In this document: positions 31,516 to 43,465 of the stretch, piece after piece
Layout: every line of letters begins with the position of its first letter
How positions within the stretch are numbered: the first letter of the stretch is position 1
NCBI RefSeq assembly: GCF_033118175.1
Contig: NC_083701.1
Location: forward strand, 12,667,501 to 12,731,500
Origin: Dama dama
Taxonomy: Eukaryota; Chordata; Mammalia; Artiodactyla; Cervidae
Direction: 5' to 3'
Length of the DNA stretch: 64,000 bases
Program-made: the position numbers and the translations under genes
The notes under the pieces: generated by a model
What the model saw: the letters and a program-made list of their open reading frames with translations, nothing else
Databases searched by the model: none
Told to the model about the DNA's origin: nothing

Positions 31516-32864
31516 ATAACCTCTTTGTCATAAAAATAAATGGTGTGAAACCACTTCTGGGAAGGTGGAGTAGTTGTATATCTTATATATTCCTCCTGTT
31601 AAGTACAACAACAACAAACCGCGCCCCCCCACCCCCCTGCATATTACATAGAAAAACAAAACTTAGTCTACTTGAAAAGATGAAGAGAAGACAGATCGGC
31701 TAGTGAACCAATTGGGGTTTGATGGTGGAAGCAAAAACTGCAGTACAGTTGAGGTGGTTCTAAATGTATGTAGAGGAAATATTAAGGCAATTATATTATA
31801 AACAGGGGAAGATAAAGTTTATAAAAGAGGGTAGGATATCTCCACTTCAGATGAACTAGTAACACCAGGAAATCTAAGTAATGATATGTGTATGTGTTAA
31901 GTTATGTAATAACTAGAGCAGCCACTAAAAGTAGCTATCCAAAGAGATACAGTCAAACCACTATAAAGAAATCTTAATGAAATTCTAAAATATACTCAAG
32001 CAACCCACAAAAGGGCAAGAGAAAGAAAACAGATAAGTGAAAAAGAGCCAAAAGAAAGAGTAAGATGGATAACTTGAGCCCTAACAAATCAATAGCTACA
32101 TTAAATGGAAGTGATTTAAATATACCAATCAAAAGATAAAGATGACAAGATGATTAAAAACATGATCCAACTGTATACTGTCTATAAAAAACTCATTTCA
32201 AGCATAATTTTTAGGGAGGTTGAAAGTAAATAGATGGAAATAAACATACCATGCAAACTTTAATTAAAAGAAAACAAAAATATAAATATTAGATAAAGTA
32301 TAATCAGAGCAAAGAAAATTATGAGACAGAGAGAAACATTACGTTATGAAAAAGTTACTCCACCAAGAAGATACAGTATTCTTAAATGTGCATGAATCAG
32401 AAAACAGAGTGCAAAACATATGAAGCAAAAACTGATAGAACTCAAAAGACAAATAGACAAACCCATAGTTATATTTGATAACTTCAACACCCTCTCCTTT
32501 GCCACTTACTAAGACAATTGGGCCAATAATCAATAAGATTATAGAAGAACTCAGAACACCACCAACCACTGAGATCTAGTCTACATTTATAGAACATGCC
32601 ATCCAACAAAAGTAAAATATGCATTATTTTCAAATATCTATGGAAAACATACCTTGATAGATCATACCCTGGGACAGTTTGGTAAAAAAAAAAACCTCAA
32701 CAGACTTCAAAAATTGAAAATAATTGTTCTCAGACCACAGTGGGATGAACTTAAAATTCATAACAGTGATAATAGAAATATCTCCAGGTACTTGTAAATG
32801 CAACTACATACTTTTAAATAATCCATGAATCAAATAGGAAGTCTCTGGGGAAATTTTTTAAAAC
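31516..32864 (+). mobile_element. Old L1M LINE: pre-ORF2 region and endonuclease start
   Basis: Segments occur in L1 order: ggtggaagcaaaaactgcag, aactagagcagccactaaaa, tcaatagctacattaaatgg, aagcaaaaactgatagaact and cactgagatctagtctacat. They then reach the region that encodes the L1 endonuclease SDH block (ctcagaccacagtggga). Every frame is full of stops, as expected of an old mammal-wide L1M. It is interrupted by a young L1 at 32877 and resumes at 33489. Confidence 0.75.
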
Positions 32865-32876
32865 ACACTGACTTTA
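32865..32876 (+). repeat. Left target-site duplication of nested L1
   Basis: acactgacttta is repeated exactly at 33477-33488. Confidence 0.9.
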
Positions 32877-33476
32877 TTTATTTATTTATTTATTTTCATT
32901 TATTTTTATTAGTTGGAGGCTAATTACTTCACAGTATTGTAGTGGTTTTTGTCATACATTGACATGAATCAGCCATGGATTTACACGTATTCCCCATCCC
33001 GATCCCCCCTCCCACCTCCCTCTCCACCCGATTCCTCTGGGTCTTCCCAGTGCACCGGGCCCGAGCACTTGTCTCATGCATCCAACCTGGGCTGGTGATC
33101 TGTTTCACCCTTGATAACATACATGTTTTGATGCTGTTCTCCTGAAACATCCCACCCTCGCCTTCTCCCACAGAGTCCAAAAGTCTGTTCTGTACATCTG
33201 TGTCTCTTTTTCTGTTTTGCATATAGGGTTATCCTTACCATCTTTCTAAATTCCATATATATGTGTTAGTATACTGTAAAGGTCTTTATCTTTCTGGCTT
33301 ACTTCACTCTGTATAATGGGCTCCAGTTTCATCCATCTCATTAGAACTGATTCAAATGAAATCTTTTTAACAGCTGAGTAATATTCCATGGTGTATATTT
33401 ACCACAGCTTCCTTATCCATTCGTCTGCTGATGGGCACCTAGGTTGCTTCCATGTCCTGGCTATTACAAACAGAAT
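32877..33476 (-). mobile_element. Young L1 3' end nested in the old L1M
   Basis: A 600-bp 5'-truncated bovid L1 on the minus strand. Its poly(A)-side tail appears as (attt)n at left, followed by attagttggaggctaattac, gattcctctgggtcttccca, ggctccagtttcatccatct and cagctgagtaatattccatg. A perfect 12-bp target-site duplication flanks it. The subfamily looks younger than the other L1 ends here and is the same one that left the 4990-5114 insertion. Confidence 0.95.
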
Positions 33477-33488
33477 ACACTGACTTTA

Positions 33489-33520
33489 ATGAAATAAAAA
33501 TATTACTATGTTAAGGTTCC
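33489..33520 (+). mobile_element. Old L1M, continuation after the nested L1
   Basis: atgaaataaaaatattacta plausibly continues the interrupted L1M coding segment. Similarity fades after about 33520. Confidence 0.45.
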
Positions 33521-34018
33521 CAACACCATCCTCATGACTGATTATCACTGGACTCAAAGAATCCAAGAAAACTGTTGTACTCACCGTTACAGTGTATTAC
33601 AGCTAAAGGATGTAGATAAAAATCAGAAAAGGAAAAAAGTACTTAGACAAATCCCAGGGGAAACCAGACACAAATTTGCCAGTATCCCCTGCTAGAGACA
33701 GTGCATGGGGAGGTATTTAATTCTGCCAGCAATGATTTGTGACATGTGTAAAGTATTTTCAAGCAGGAAAATTTAGCTGAGCCTTGGCGTTCCAAAATAC
33801 AGAAGTGGGAAACAGATTAGTGGTTGCCACAAATTAAGGACTGGGTGAAAGTTGGAAAGAAATCAATGTGACTATAAAAAGGAGTCATGAAGGATCCCTG
33901 TGATGATGAAAATGTTTTATATTTGTATCAATGTCAATACCATATTTTTGATATTTTTCTATAGTTTCGCAAGTGATTACGTTGAGGTAACTGGGTAACT
34001 GCTACATGAGATCCCTCT
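33521..34018. other. Single-copy non-coding stretch
   Basis: Nothing recognised apart from AT-rich text. Confidence 0.45.
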
Positions 34019-34245
34019 GATTTATCTATTTTTATTTAAGCATAGATGATATTATACTAGTTTTAAGTGTATAGCACAGTGAACAGATTCTACTCAAAAG
34101 TTATTATAAGATATGTCTATAATTCCCTGTGCTATACAACACATCCTTAATGCTTATGTATTCTATACATAGTAGTTTGTATTTCTTAATCCCATACCCC
34201 TAATTTGCCCCTCCTCCTCTCTCTCTTCCCTTTGGTAACCATTGG
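34019..34245 (-). mobile_element. L1 3' UTR, left piece
   Basis: Antisense L1 end: tttaagtgtatagcacagtg, attccctgtgctatacaaca and ccctttggtaaccattggt. It is cut by a SINE at 34246. Confidence 0.75.
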
Positions 34246-34395
34246 TTCAATCCCTGGGTTGGGAAGATCCCCTGGAGAAGGGAATGACTACCCACTCCAG
34301 TGTTCTTGCCTAGAGAACTCCATAGACAGAGGAGCCTGGCAGGCTACAACAGTCCATGGGGTGGCAAAGAGTGGGACATGACTGAGTGACTAACA
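34246..34395 (+). mobile_element. Bov-tA SINE, 5'-truncated at the B box
   Basis: It begins exactly with the B-box-like ggttcaatccctgggttggg and lacks the head upstream of it. The body and the end gggacatgactgagtgacta are intact. It sits inside an L1. Confidence 0.9.
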
Positions 34396-34440
34396 GTTAG
34401 ACATTTAGTTTGTTTTTTATATTTGTGAGTTTGTTTCTTC
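34396..34440 (-). mobile_element. L1 3' UTR, right piece
   Basis: tttgttttttatatttgtga, then gtttgtttcttcc, continues the L1 of 34019 in order. Confidence 0.6.
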
Positions 34441-35204
34441 CAGCTGCATGTAAATCTACAATGATCTCAAAATTAAAGCTTAATTAAAAAATATTTTGTG
34501 TTCTCACAAAACGAGTATCCTATTGGTGCAAGTACTTACTTGCTATTTCCTTCATAAAAGTTTGTGTTTCCCTATTCTGTGTAACAGAGTACTTCCAAAT
34601 ATTAAATGCTTTGACTCTATACCTGATGGAATTATACAGTAAATGTATATTTTAAATAAGCAAGTTTTAGAAAATTGGAAATATTTCCACCATAGTCACA
34701 ACCTCACTTTGCTAAGCCCAACCTGGCATGAATATTTGAATAGAATATTTTAAGGATGTGGATCCTATACTCAGTTATTAATAGATGTATATTTTCAAAA
34801 GTTCTTAACAGATTTTAGTATCTGTCAATTTTTTTTTGTGATAATAGCTGATGCTCTGGTTATTCTGTTTACAAAGCAAGTTCTTTCTCCACTAAAGGTT
34901 CTTCTTCAGGACACTGCTACAGTAGGATATATTTTTTGGCACTCTCCCTTTCAGCCCCACTAGACAGAGCTAGTCTCCTTGTCCCAACTTAACTGCCAGA
35001 AGTTTTTCTTAAGTTTCCAGGAATTACAAATTAGAGCTTTTTTTAGACTGGTAAGAGAGAGCCGGATCTGGTTCTGATTCTTCATAATGCCACACTTAAA
35101 TCCATGCTCTGGCATCTTTCACCAGATCACTCCTCCCCTCTGGTTTTCAGCACAGATGGAAATCACTGTAATCTCGGGAAGGATGAAATTCACTTATGCA
35201 GAGG
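34441..35204. other. Single-copy non-coding stretch
   Basis: No repeat or gene recognised. Confidence 0.45.
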
Positions 35205-35400
35205 CAGAGGGCAGTGGAAAGAATATGAACTTTGGGTCAGAAGAACTTCATGTAGATGCTAGCTCCATTCATTACATATCTTTATGATCCTGAGCAATTC
35301 ACTTGAATCATCTTAGCTTCACTTTCAACATCTGCTTACTGGGGAAGTTTGGAGAATACATAAAACAATACCTTTATAAAATGCTTTATAAACAGTAAAG
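35205..35400 (+). repeat. MIR SINE remnant
   Basis: gcagtggaaagaatatgaac, then gatcctgagcaattcacttg, gcttcactttcaacatctgc and aatgctttataaacagtaaa, follow the plus-strand MIR in order. Confidence 0.75.
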
Positions 35401-35401
35401 T

Positions 35402-35515
35402 CCCCAGAGCTCAAGGATCATGTCTCTTTCATTTATTGCTCTATTCTTTGTAGAGTTCCTGACACAAAAATAGAGCATCAGAATTTTTGCTTATTTGAAC
35501 AACTGAATGACTTAT
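35402..35515 (+). repeat. L2 LINE 3' end remnant
   Basis: ccccagagctcaaggatcat, then gtagagttcctgacacaaaa and gaacaactgaatgactta, follow the L2 terminus. Confidence 0.55.
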
Positions 35516-35982
35516 TGCAATTTTGATCTAAAGGCACAGGGAGAAAAGTTCTAGACCCTGGAAGGCAGAATTATAAACCATCATAATATGATGTATTGTT
35601 GAAAACAAAATCATGGATTATTACTCCTTGGGCCAAGGGAAATGTTCTTCAGGCCACTTCATCATAAAGAGAATACAGACTCCTTTTGACTCTTGTGGTT
35701 TACCTCACTTTCCCAAGAAATCCTCAGGCCATAGTATTCTTTCTTTTTCACAGGCTTCACCTTTTGGCCGCCTTTCCTTTGGCCAAACCTCTATTTGGGA
35801 CGAGAATAGGCTACAGGGAATCTCTCTATATTTGCTCAGGTTCATCATTTGAATAGTTGTTGATGGTTTTGTAGCACCCAAATGGTAGATAGAGTGGATT
35901 TAACTGAATTTGCATTGATTCTCAAGTTAAATTTGTGAGTGTGTATAAATATATATATCTGTGTCTATGTATTTAAATGACA
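35516..35982. other. Single-copy non-coding stretch
   Basis: Contains a 79-codon frame (35613-35852) without recognisable domain and an AT-rich dinucleotide run near 35948. Confidence 0.4.
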
Positions 35983-36790
35983 GGCTGGATGAAGCACAAA
36001 TTACAGGGAGAAATATCAATAACCTCAGATATGCAGATAACACCACTCTTATGACAGAAAGCAAAGAGGAACTGAAGAGCCTCTTGATGAAACTAAAGAG
36101 GAATGTGAAAAAGCTAGCTTAAAGCTCAATATTCAAAAAACTAAGATCATGGCTTTCAACCCCATCACTTCATGGCAAATACATAGGAAAACAATGGAAA
36201 CAGTGACAGACTTTATTTACTTAGGCTTCAAAATCACTGCAGATGGTGACTGCAGCTATGAAATTAAAATATGCTTGCTTCTTGGAAGAAAAGCTATGAC
36301 CAATCTAGACAGCATATTAAAAAGCAGAGACATTACTTTGCCAACTAAGGTCCATCTGGTCAAAGCTATGGTTTTTCTGGTGGTCATGTAGGGATGTGCG
36401 AGTTGGACTTTAAAGAAAGCTGAGTGCCAAAGAATCAATGCTTTTGAACTGTGGAGAAGACTCTTGAGGGTCCCTTGGACTCCAAGATCCAACCAGTCCA
36501 TCCTAAAGGAAATCAGTCCTGAACATTCTTTGGAAGGACTGATGCTGAAGCTGAAACTCCAATACTTTTGCCACCTGATGCGGAGAACTGACTCATTGGA
36601 AACGACCCTGGTGCTGGGAAAGATTGAAGGTGGCAGGAGAAGGGGATGAAAGGGGATGAGATGGTTGGATGGCATCACTGATGTGATGGACATGAGCTCC
36701 AGGAGTTGGTGATGGACATGGAAGCGTGGTGTGCTGCAGTCCATGGGGTCATAAAGAGTCAGACATGACTGAGCGACTGAACTGAACTGA
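35983..36790 (+). mobile_element. BovB LINE, 3' 0.8 kb, RT motif lost
   Basis: It runs from just upstream of RT motif C to the terminal gagcgactgaactgaactga. The codons for YADD read YADN here (36030-36041), so a catalytic Asp is lost. A stop in the family's frame (tag at 36389-36391) and indels near 36470 and 36600 split the rest. The readable piece 36149-36391 is the post-RT region. Confidence 0.95.
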
Positions 36791-37222
36791 TAAATTATCT
36801 ATGTCTCTCTATTTCTATTGACTTTTTTTTAGATATGGCTTTAATTTTTGTGCTACTGAAACAAAGACAAGGACCATGTATAGAGGAGAGGTCCAGTTAG
36901 TGAGGTTTAAAATCCAAGTTAAATGATTCAATCAACAGCATTCAGTTATACTTTTTAAATATGTTCTATGCTCTAGGCACTGTACTGTAAGTAATGAATA
37001 TGCAACTGTGAGTAAGACAGATAACTTCCTTGTCTTCTGGGATCTCAGCCAGGCTAAGGTTAACATCACTGAAAGTAGATTACAACAATATATCATGCAT
37101 ATTGTTATAGGGGAGATAAAAGATGTCCTGGAAGTATGTCATACAGTAGACTAACCTCGTTGTGGGGTTCAGAGGTGGAGAAATTGTAATGGCAGAGAAA
37201 ATGACCAAAGTTTGATGGGCGG
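36791..37222. other. Old-repeat-like and single-copy sequence
   Basis: tatgctctaggcactgtact (~36967) followed by atatgcaactgtgagtaaga and cttccttgtcttctggg resembles an old mammalian repeat of the 'ggcactg...gtgaacaa' type. It is too diverged to name. Confidence 0.4.
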
Positions 37223-37363
37223 TTTAGTTGCTAAGTCATGTTCAACTCTTGTGACCCCATGGACCATTGCCCACTAGGTTCCTCTGTTTGGGATTTTCCA
37301 GACAAGAATACTGGAGTGGGTTGCCGACACAGTAATCAAACCTGGCCCTCTTGCAATGGAGGC
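37223..37363 (-). mobile_element. Bov-tA SINE, rearranged and truncated
   Basis: Minus-strand body ttgctaagtcatgttcaact ... ctggagtgggttgcc, then a deletion straight to cagtaatcaaacctgg. Part of the middle and the head tip are missing. Confidence 0.8.
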
Positions 37364-37804
37364 CTAAGAATGAAAGAATATGGTCCTTAGAGGGCCTGAA
37401 AAGATAATCCTGAAGATACAGCACAGAGAGCAGGGGGGCCTTTGGAGAGAAACAAAATCAGAGAGGGAGATGGAGGCAAAAGCTGTGTTCAGATCAAGAT
37501 CTGAACATTCAGTCAAGATCGCATTCTAAGGAAACTTTTTAGATCCTGTAAGTTTTCGTTGCTGGATTTTAAATAATATTATTATTACTAGAAAGAATTA
37601 ATTGTAGGGACATGAGATGGAAAGCTTCCTGACCTAATGAGAGACTCTCTCTCTTGTCCAGGTAAGAAAAAACATGTAATGATCTTGGAAATGACCACAA
37701 CCTTATGGACCAAAAGAAGTAGGTGAATTCATGAAGTTTTTAAGGAGTAGAAATGATACAATCTGGCAATTAATTACATATTTTAAGATTAGTAAAGGAG
37801 AGCT
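37364..37804. other. Single-copy non-coding stretch
   Basis: Nothing recognised. Confidence 0.4.
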
Positions 37805-37915
37805 GTATTAGTATCTTAGGGCTGTCATACCAAACTACCACAGACTGAGTGATTTAAATAACATAAATTTATTTCCTTACAGTTCTGGAGGCTGGAAGTT
37901 GGAGGTCAAGGTGTG
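37805..37915 (+). repeat. LTR-like mammalian repeat fragment
   Basis: tgtattagtatcttagggct, then accacagactgagtgattta and acagttctggaggctggaag, match a common mammalian dispersed sequence whose full form starts TG and ends CA like an LTR. The family name is uncertain, and only the first ~110 bp is present. Confidence 0.5.
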
Positions 37916-38989
37916 GTAACTGAGTAGCTCTTGCTAATATTATGTAGTTTAAGGTATCAAAACTGTGGAAATCCTCTTACTAACAATTTCCATTATTCCC
38001 AGCACCACCTTGACTAAGTAATCTTAAGACTGCATAAGATACAAGCATAACCCAAAAGAATTTAGAAATACAGTCCATTATTCCAACCGAGAAAAATTCA
38101 CAGAGGACTTCAAAGATAATGCACATTACAAATATTAAAGTCCCTTTGCTTCTCAGGAAAATAAATATCATTGCTTCTGATCCTGTGCATGTGAAGATCT
38201 CGTCCAGTTTTTTCTGGTGAGAACCAGGACCAGTACATAAGGAGGGTACCTTTTTGGCAAGCTGCCAAAGGACGCTGGAGGGTCATCTTCAAAGGTTTCT
38301 GGCTTTGCAGACCCTCAAAATAAGCTGGTTTTCTGCAGCAACATCTAAGTTTCTACTGTAAATATTTCTTCAAAACGATCTGGAGGTTAAACACATAAGG
38401 TGGTGGTTATTAATGACTTTCTGAGGACATTGCCACCCATTTGCAGGTCATTTCATGAACAATCCCTATACCAGCAGAAAGCTTTTTATTAAGAAGAAAT
38501 ACTCAACCTGCCTCTGGTCAGAACGTTTTGGTCTCACTTTATTGCTACCTCACTCTTTCATCAGTGGGCTGTTTCCTGTTGGCTCAGTTCCAGGGCTGAA
38601 AGGACCATTGATCACGCGTGAGAGGAGGACTTTGATAGGCAGCCAAGGCCAAACAGAGGTTTGCCACGGATGATTTGATGTTGAAGTACGGTTTATGAAT
38701 GAAATAAGGAAAAAATGCTTTCACCTGATCTGGCTTTTGGTCTGTGAGTAGGAAGTTAAGCAAGAAGGAAAAGAGCAATTATAAATTTAATGAAAAATGC
38801 ATATTTAGAAAAATGGAATGTTCCTAACAGAATTGCTTATTGTACATTCTGGCTCCTCCCTCTCTCTCTCGACTTATTCACACTTTGCCCAGTCTGGAAA
38901 TTTCATATGCAATAGCATAAAACTAGTCTCAGTTTCCTGGGCAAACTGTGTCATTTAAAATCTCTATTTCTTTACACAAACTGTTTTTC
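37916..38989. other. 1.07 kb repeat-free single-copy sequence
   Basis: No repeat, gene or long frame recognised. The composition is more balanced than in neighbouring AT-rich DNA. Confidence 0.4.
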
Positions 38990-39129
38990 TGAATGAATTA
39001 CCTTTCCTGCTCCCCACTCAGGTTTGACCTCAGTGATGAAGCTTTTCCTTATTATCCTTTGCAAAACAAGATGAATAGCTTCTTCCTGTATTCTTTATAA
39101 TCTTTCTCTGCTGGAACCATCCTTGCTTC
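38990..39129 (+). repeat. L2-like remnant
   Basis: Weak match to L2 3' sequence: ttgacctcagtgatgaagct, then cctgtattctttataatc. It is interrupted or ended by the L1 at 39130. Confidence 0.35.
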
Positions 39130-39490
39130 TTTTCTTTTTTTTTAAATTGGCGTACTGTTGCCCCACAATGTTGTGTTAGTTTATGCTGTAGAATATCTAT
39201 TATATTATGTATGGCTGATACATGTACATATCATATATATATGTATCCCCCCTCCCTCTCACACCTGCTTCTTACTGCCCCTACCCTACCCCTCCCGGTC
39301 ATCACAGGGCCCTGAGCTGAGCTCCCTGTGCCGCACAGCGGCTTCCCTCTATCCATCCCACCCTCTTCATGTCCACGTGTCCAGTCTCTATGTCTGCATT
39401 TCTATTCTTGCCTTGTGAATACGTCCATCTATAGCACTTTTCTATCTATGTGTGTTTTTCTATAACATACATATATGTGTTGATACATTT
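39130..39490 (-). mobile_element. L1 LINE 3' UTR, 5'-truncated
   Basis: Antisense L1 end beginning with a T-run: ccccacaatgttgtgttagt, gggccctgagctgagctccc, tgtctgcatttctattcttg. It carries no coding sequence. Confidence 0.85.
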
Positions 39491-41559
39491 GTCCCTATAA
39501 ATATATAAAAGTCCCCGAAATCCATGTAGGATACCTGGCACATTTTTTTTTGTTGTTGTTCACAAATTATATGTAAAGACCTTAAGAGAAAAACACTATC
39601 AATTATAACAAAAAGATATGCTGTTGTATAGGATTTAAAAATTTTTAAAAATTATATCAATAGAGAATCCTTAGAAACCGTTTACACTTATGACTTCCTA
39701 TTGTGGATGCTGGCTTCAGATTCTTTGATATAGGCAATCTGTCTCTTCAATGTTGGTGGAAAAGCTTGAAAAGCAGGGGTGGAAATTTCTGTGATTGTAC
39801 ACCTCACCTTGTATTTTATTCATTTGTTTTCACATCAGTTTTACTGTAAATGCTGGGGAACACATTAGTAAAGTCACCAGTGTTATTCATCAGTCTGTCC
39901 CTAGGAGTCTTCATACCAAAGAGAACCTAGTGTCTCTCAGATTAAACCAAAATGAAACAGATAGGATTTCATCATGCATAGCAGAAAATAATACTATCAG
40001 ATAACTTTAGTTAATAAGCCTGTTCTGTGAAGTGCTAAGTATGAGGCAGTCTAAGAATAAGAACAGACACAACTAGTTTATACAACAGTCCAGAACGCTG
40101 AAATCTTTGTTAACGCTTCACTGGCACTGATCTTCATATTGTAGACATCAGAATAATTTATGAAGCATTAAACAGAGGTCAGATTTGATTAATTCTTATT
40201 TATAAACTTTCAGCACTAGATGTGGACTCAGAAACTGTCTAGTCCAGGGAGAGTAAACGTGCATACACCTGTGGCCATTTTAATTTTCTAAGATTCTGGC
40301 AGACATCATTAATCAATCATGAGACATCATTAATCAATCACTAAACTTGGCTACAGATGCAAAACTCCATTTAACCCATTATCCCAGCCAAGTACAACCA
40401 GTCAGTATTATATTGCAAATAAGATGAAATCTACCTTTGATTAAATCCAATCCTAGAACCAAAGAATGAGTGGAACAGGGGTGTGGGAAGAGGACAGGAT
40501 CGATCCTACTGGTAGACACCACACTGTTTTCCTTGCTTCTAAAGGCTAAAACAGACTTCTTTCTCTGACCTTTTTACTATGCTGCATTATCTTCCATAAG
40601 ATATCTCAATCCTTCTTATAAGATATCTGACAACATTTCTGCCCTGTTAATGAGCCAGACATGATGAGATGTTAAATACTCAATATTTGAAGATGGAATC
40701 TTTGACCAGAGAGAAGAAAGCAGTTCTATCTGGAGAAGAGTAAAGAGGGAAATAGAGATGATGGCAATGAAAATGTGATCCTTCTGTTAGATCTTCAAGG
40801 ACAAGTAAAATCTCATGAAGACAATGAGAAATGAAAGCTATTCCAGCCAGAAGAGATAAAGGAGGCACAGAGATGAGAACCACCATCCTACTAGGAAAGA
40901 GTATTGTCATGATAAAACATACCAGGGAAGATGTGGCTGGAAAGGGCTTTGAATACTCATGGTTGAAAGAAAAGTAAAGGAAGGACAGGAAGGGAAGAGA
41001 GAGAAAGACTGTGAGAGGGAGGGAAGAAAATGATCAGAAGCAGTACTATAAAGGACAGAGTGAGTATGCAACCACTTGTTTGTCTAGATCCAGATTCAGA
41101 GAGAAAAATGTTTATCCCGGGTTCAAGCAGTTGGAAAGTGGTGAACTTGGGGTTTGACACAGGTCCTGTGATTTCAAAGTCCATGCTTATTCTCTGTTGC
41201 CACTCAGCACTTCTGGGATAAGTGGGCATATTTCCAAGAGAATTAATCTGCCAAGGAGTTGGTTCCCACTGATATTGGTAAGTTCTGATATGTTTGCTTA
41301 CAAATGAGCCCTGTTCTTTTGTGCTTAAATTTCAGCAGTTTGGATGTGACAGTCAGTCACCTTCACCTTGAGTTTCTTTCTCTTGTTCCTAAAATACTTG
41401 AAAGGGCTTCTTCAAGAAGAGACAACCTGACAGATATTAACTGAAGCCCAGCTATGTATCTAATCAGAACTACAATCTTGGCAAGACATATACAACTTGT
41501 GCTTCAAGGTTCTTCATTTATCAAAATATATTTAAGAGTCAGTGTTGAATAAGTTAGGA
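39491..41559. other. 2.1 kb mostly single-copy, one 21-bp tandem duplication
   Basis: The unit agacatcattaatcaatcat occurs twice in tandem at about 40301-40341. No young repeat, gene or domain-bearing open frame was seen. Confidence 0.5.
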
Positions 41560-41740
41560 GCATGTCCTATGATATTAGGAAAGATCTGGCTTTGAAACCA
41601 CATTCTGCCACTTTCCACTTGCATAATCTTTACTGTAATAATTAACCACCCCACACTCAAGTTTCTCATTTGCAAAATGAGGACAAACATATATTCACAT
41701 GACTTTGTTATTAAAATTAAATATGATCACATACGCATTG
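41560..41740 (+). repeat. MIR SINE remnant
   Basis: gatctggctttgaaaccaca, then tctgccactttccacttgca, cacactcaagtttctcattt and gcaaaatgaggacaaa, follow MIR in order. Confidence 0.8.
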
Positions 41741-42567
41741 CTCCAACCTCAGTATCTATCATGGGATCTTTATAGGTAGAAGACAAATTGTCTTCTTCAT
41801 TGGACTGCATGTGAAGGACAAATGGGTCCCATGTTTATAGACTTCACTCACAAAGAACAACTGAAGTGACCAAGCAGCTTTAGAGAATTTCCCAGGATTG
41901 CTGGGTTAGAAGTGGGAAATCCCCTCTACTGTGCGCTTAACTATAAGATCTTAATTCAGAGAAGTGCTACAGGGCTTTTGACTAATACATGATTTCCATT
42001 GTTCCCTCTGCACGCATCTCAAATTGTACTACTCATCATACCTACCATGGCAGAGGTCTCTGCCAGTCCACACTTGGGTTTTTGGCTGGAAAGAAAGCAG
42101 AATCTTTTACCAAATAATGTATCTATGCTCCAATATAGATATCACAGCCTATCACAGCCTATCACAGTCAGGCTGAGCTAGGCTAATTCACAAAGGTTAT
42201 TTCCAGGTTGAAAACCTGCCAAGACAAGGGGTGAAAGTAGAATGCTATAGTGTGGGCACTAAGTAGTCAGAAATGATGCCAGCTGAAAATGACAAATGCA
42301 GTCATGCCACCATGAAGAGGTCACCTATCAGTAGTGGCTAGAACAGAGATGTAGCTTTGGAAACTACCTTTGCTTCAGTTTAATACTGAAGTGGCCAGCA
42401 AGCAATGAAAAGTATATAGAGGAAATGAAGACACCAGAAGGTAGATACGCAGCTTTCAACACCACCCTGCTTCCTCAGAAATGTGCTCTGGGTTCATGAT
42501 TGAGCATTCCATACTAGATGATGAATCAATAATCAGTATACTCCAGAATCTTCTGCTCCCTATCTCT
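41741..42567. other. Single-copy stretch with a 10-bp tandem repeat
   Basis: atcacagcct occurs twice plus a partial third copy at 42141-42168. Otherwise nothing is recognised. Confidence 0.5.
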
Positions 42568-43185
42568 CTGTGGAAGCAACCTCAAATCTCAAAGATCCAT
42601 GCTGTTGGCATAATCAAGAAATTTTAATGTGGAAGCAAACTAAAAGCCCATTGACAGAGAAATGGATAAAGAAGATGTGGCACAAATATACAGTGGAATA
42701 TTACTCAACCATAAAAGAGAATGAAATAATGCCATTTGCAGCAACTTGGATGGACCTAGAGATGATCATACTAAGTGAAGTAAATCAAACAGAGGAAGAC
42801 AAATATCATATAATAACACTAATATACAGAATCTAATTTTTAATAAATGTTACAAATGCACTTATTCACAAAACAGAAACAGACTTACAGATATTGAAGA
42901 CAAACTTACAGATACCAAGGGGAAACATACTGGAGGAGGGATATATCGGGAGCTTGGGAAGAACACACACTTTTATATATGCTATTGTATATGTAAAACA
43001 GATAATAGACAAGGACATACTGTATAACACAGGAATCTCTACTCAATACTCTGTGATAACCTATATGAGAAAAGAATCTACCAAAGAATAACTGTATGCA
43101 TATATAACTGACTCACCATGATGTACACCTGAAACTAACACACAATTGTAAATTATGCTTCAAATTTTTAAATTACATTAATTTA
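42568..43185 (+). mobile_element. L1 LINE: end of ORF2 plus 3' UTR
   Basis: The left part still encodes the C-terminus of L1 ORF2 protein. The right part is the L1 3' UTR (aaacagaaacagacttacag, ggaggagggatatatcggg, ggacatactgtataacacag, acacctgaaactaacacaca). It is an older L1 than the one at 32877 and 5'-truncated. Confidence 0.9.
42624..42836 (+). pseudogene. L1 ORF2 C-terminal fragment
   Basis: An uninterrupted stretch encodes KMWHKYTVEYYSTIKENEIM, then FAATWMDLEMIILSEVNQ and the stop at 42834-42836. This is the known C-terminal region of mammalian L1 ORF2. It lacks the endonuclease, RT and Cys-rich domains, so it is a truncation product without function. Confidence 0.9.
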
Positions 43186-43465
43186 AAAAAGAAATTTAAT
43201 GGCTATATACTTTTGAATATATTTCTTGCAGTACCAGGAATACTTAGCTTCCTGGTAGGTCAGGTCTGACCAAGGCCTCCATAAGTACAAACCTGTACCA
43301 GCTGCAATTTGTTCTATCTGGTAGCCTCCATAGTCTGATGACTTGTGTTCCAGAGCCCAACTCAACTACTTCCAGCTGAAATTAGGTAAGAAATTTATAG
43401 AGATGACTGCTATAGGAAAAAAAAAAGTGTTCCTCCTAAAATTAAAATTTTCTCTATATGCATTC
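43186..43465. other. Single-copy spacer and BovB target site
   Basis: No repeat recognised. It ends in tatgcattc (43457-43465), the probable left target-site copy of the next BovB. Confidence 0.5.

Noticed and set aside
42141..42168. Tandem 10-bp repeat as an origin iteron array or operator
   Set aside because: Fewer than three copies in a mammalian non-coding stretch; more simply slippage.
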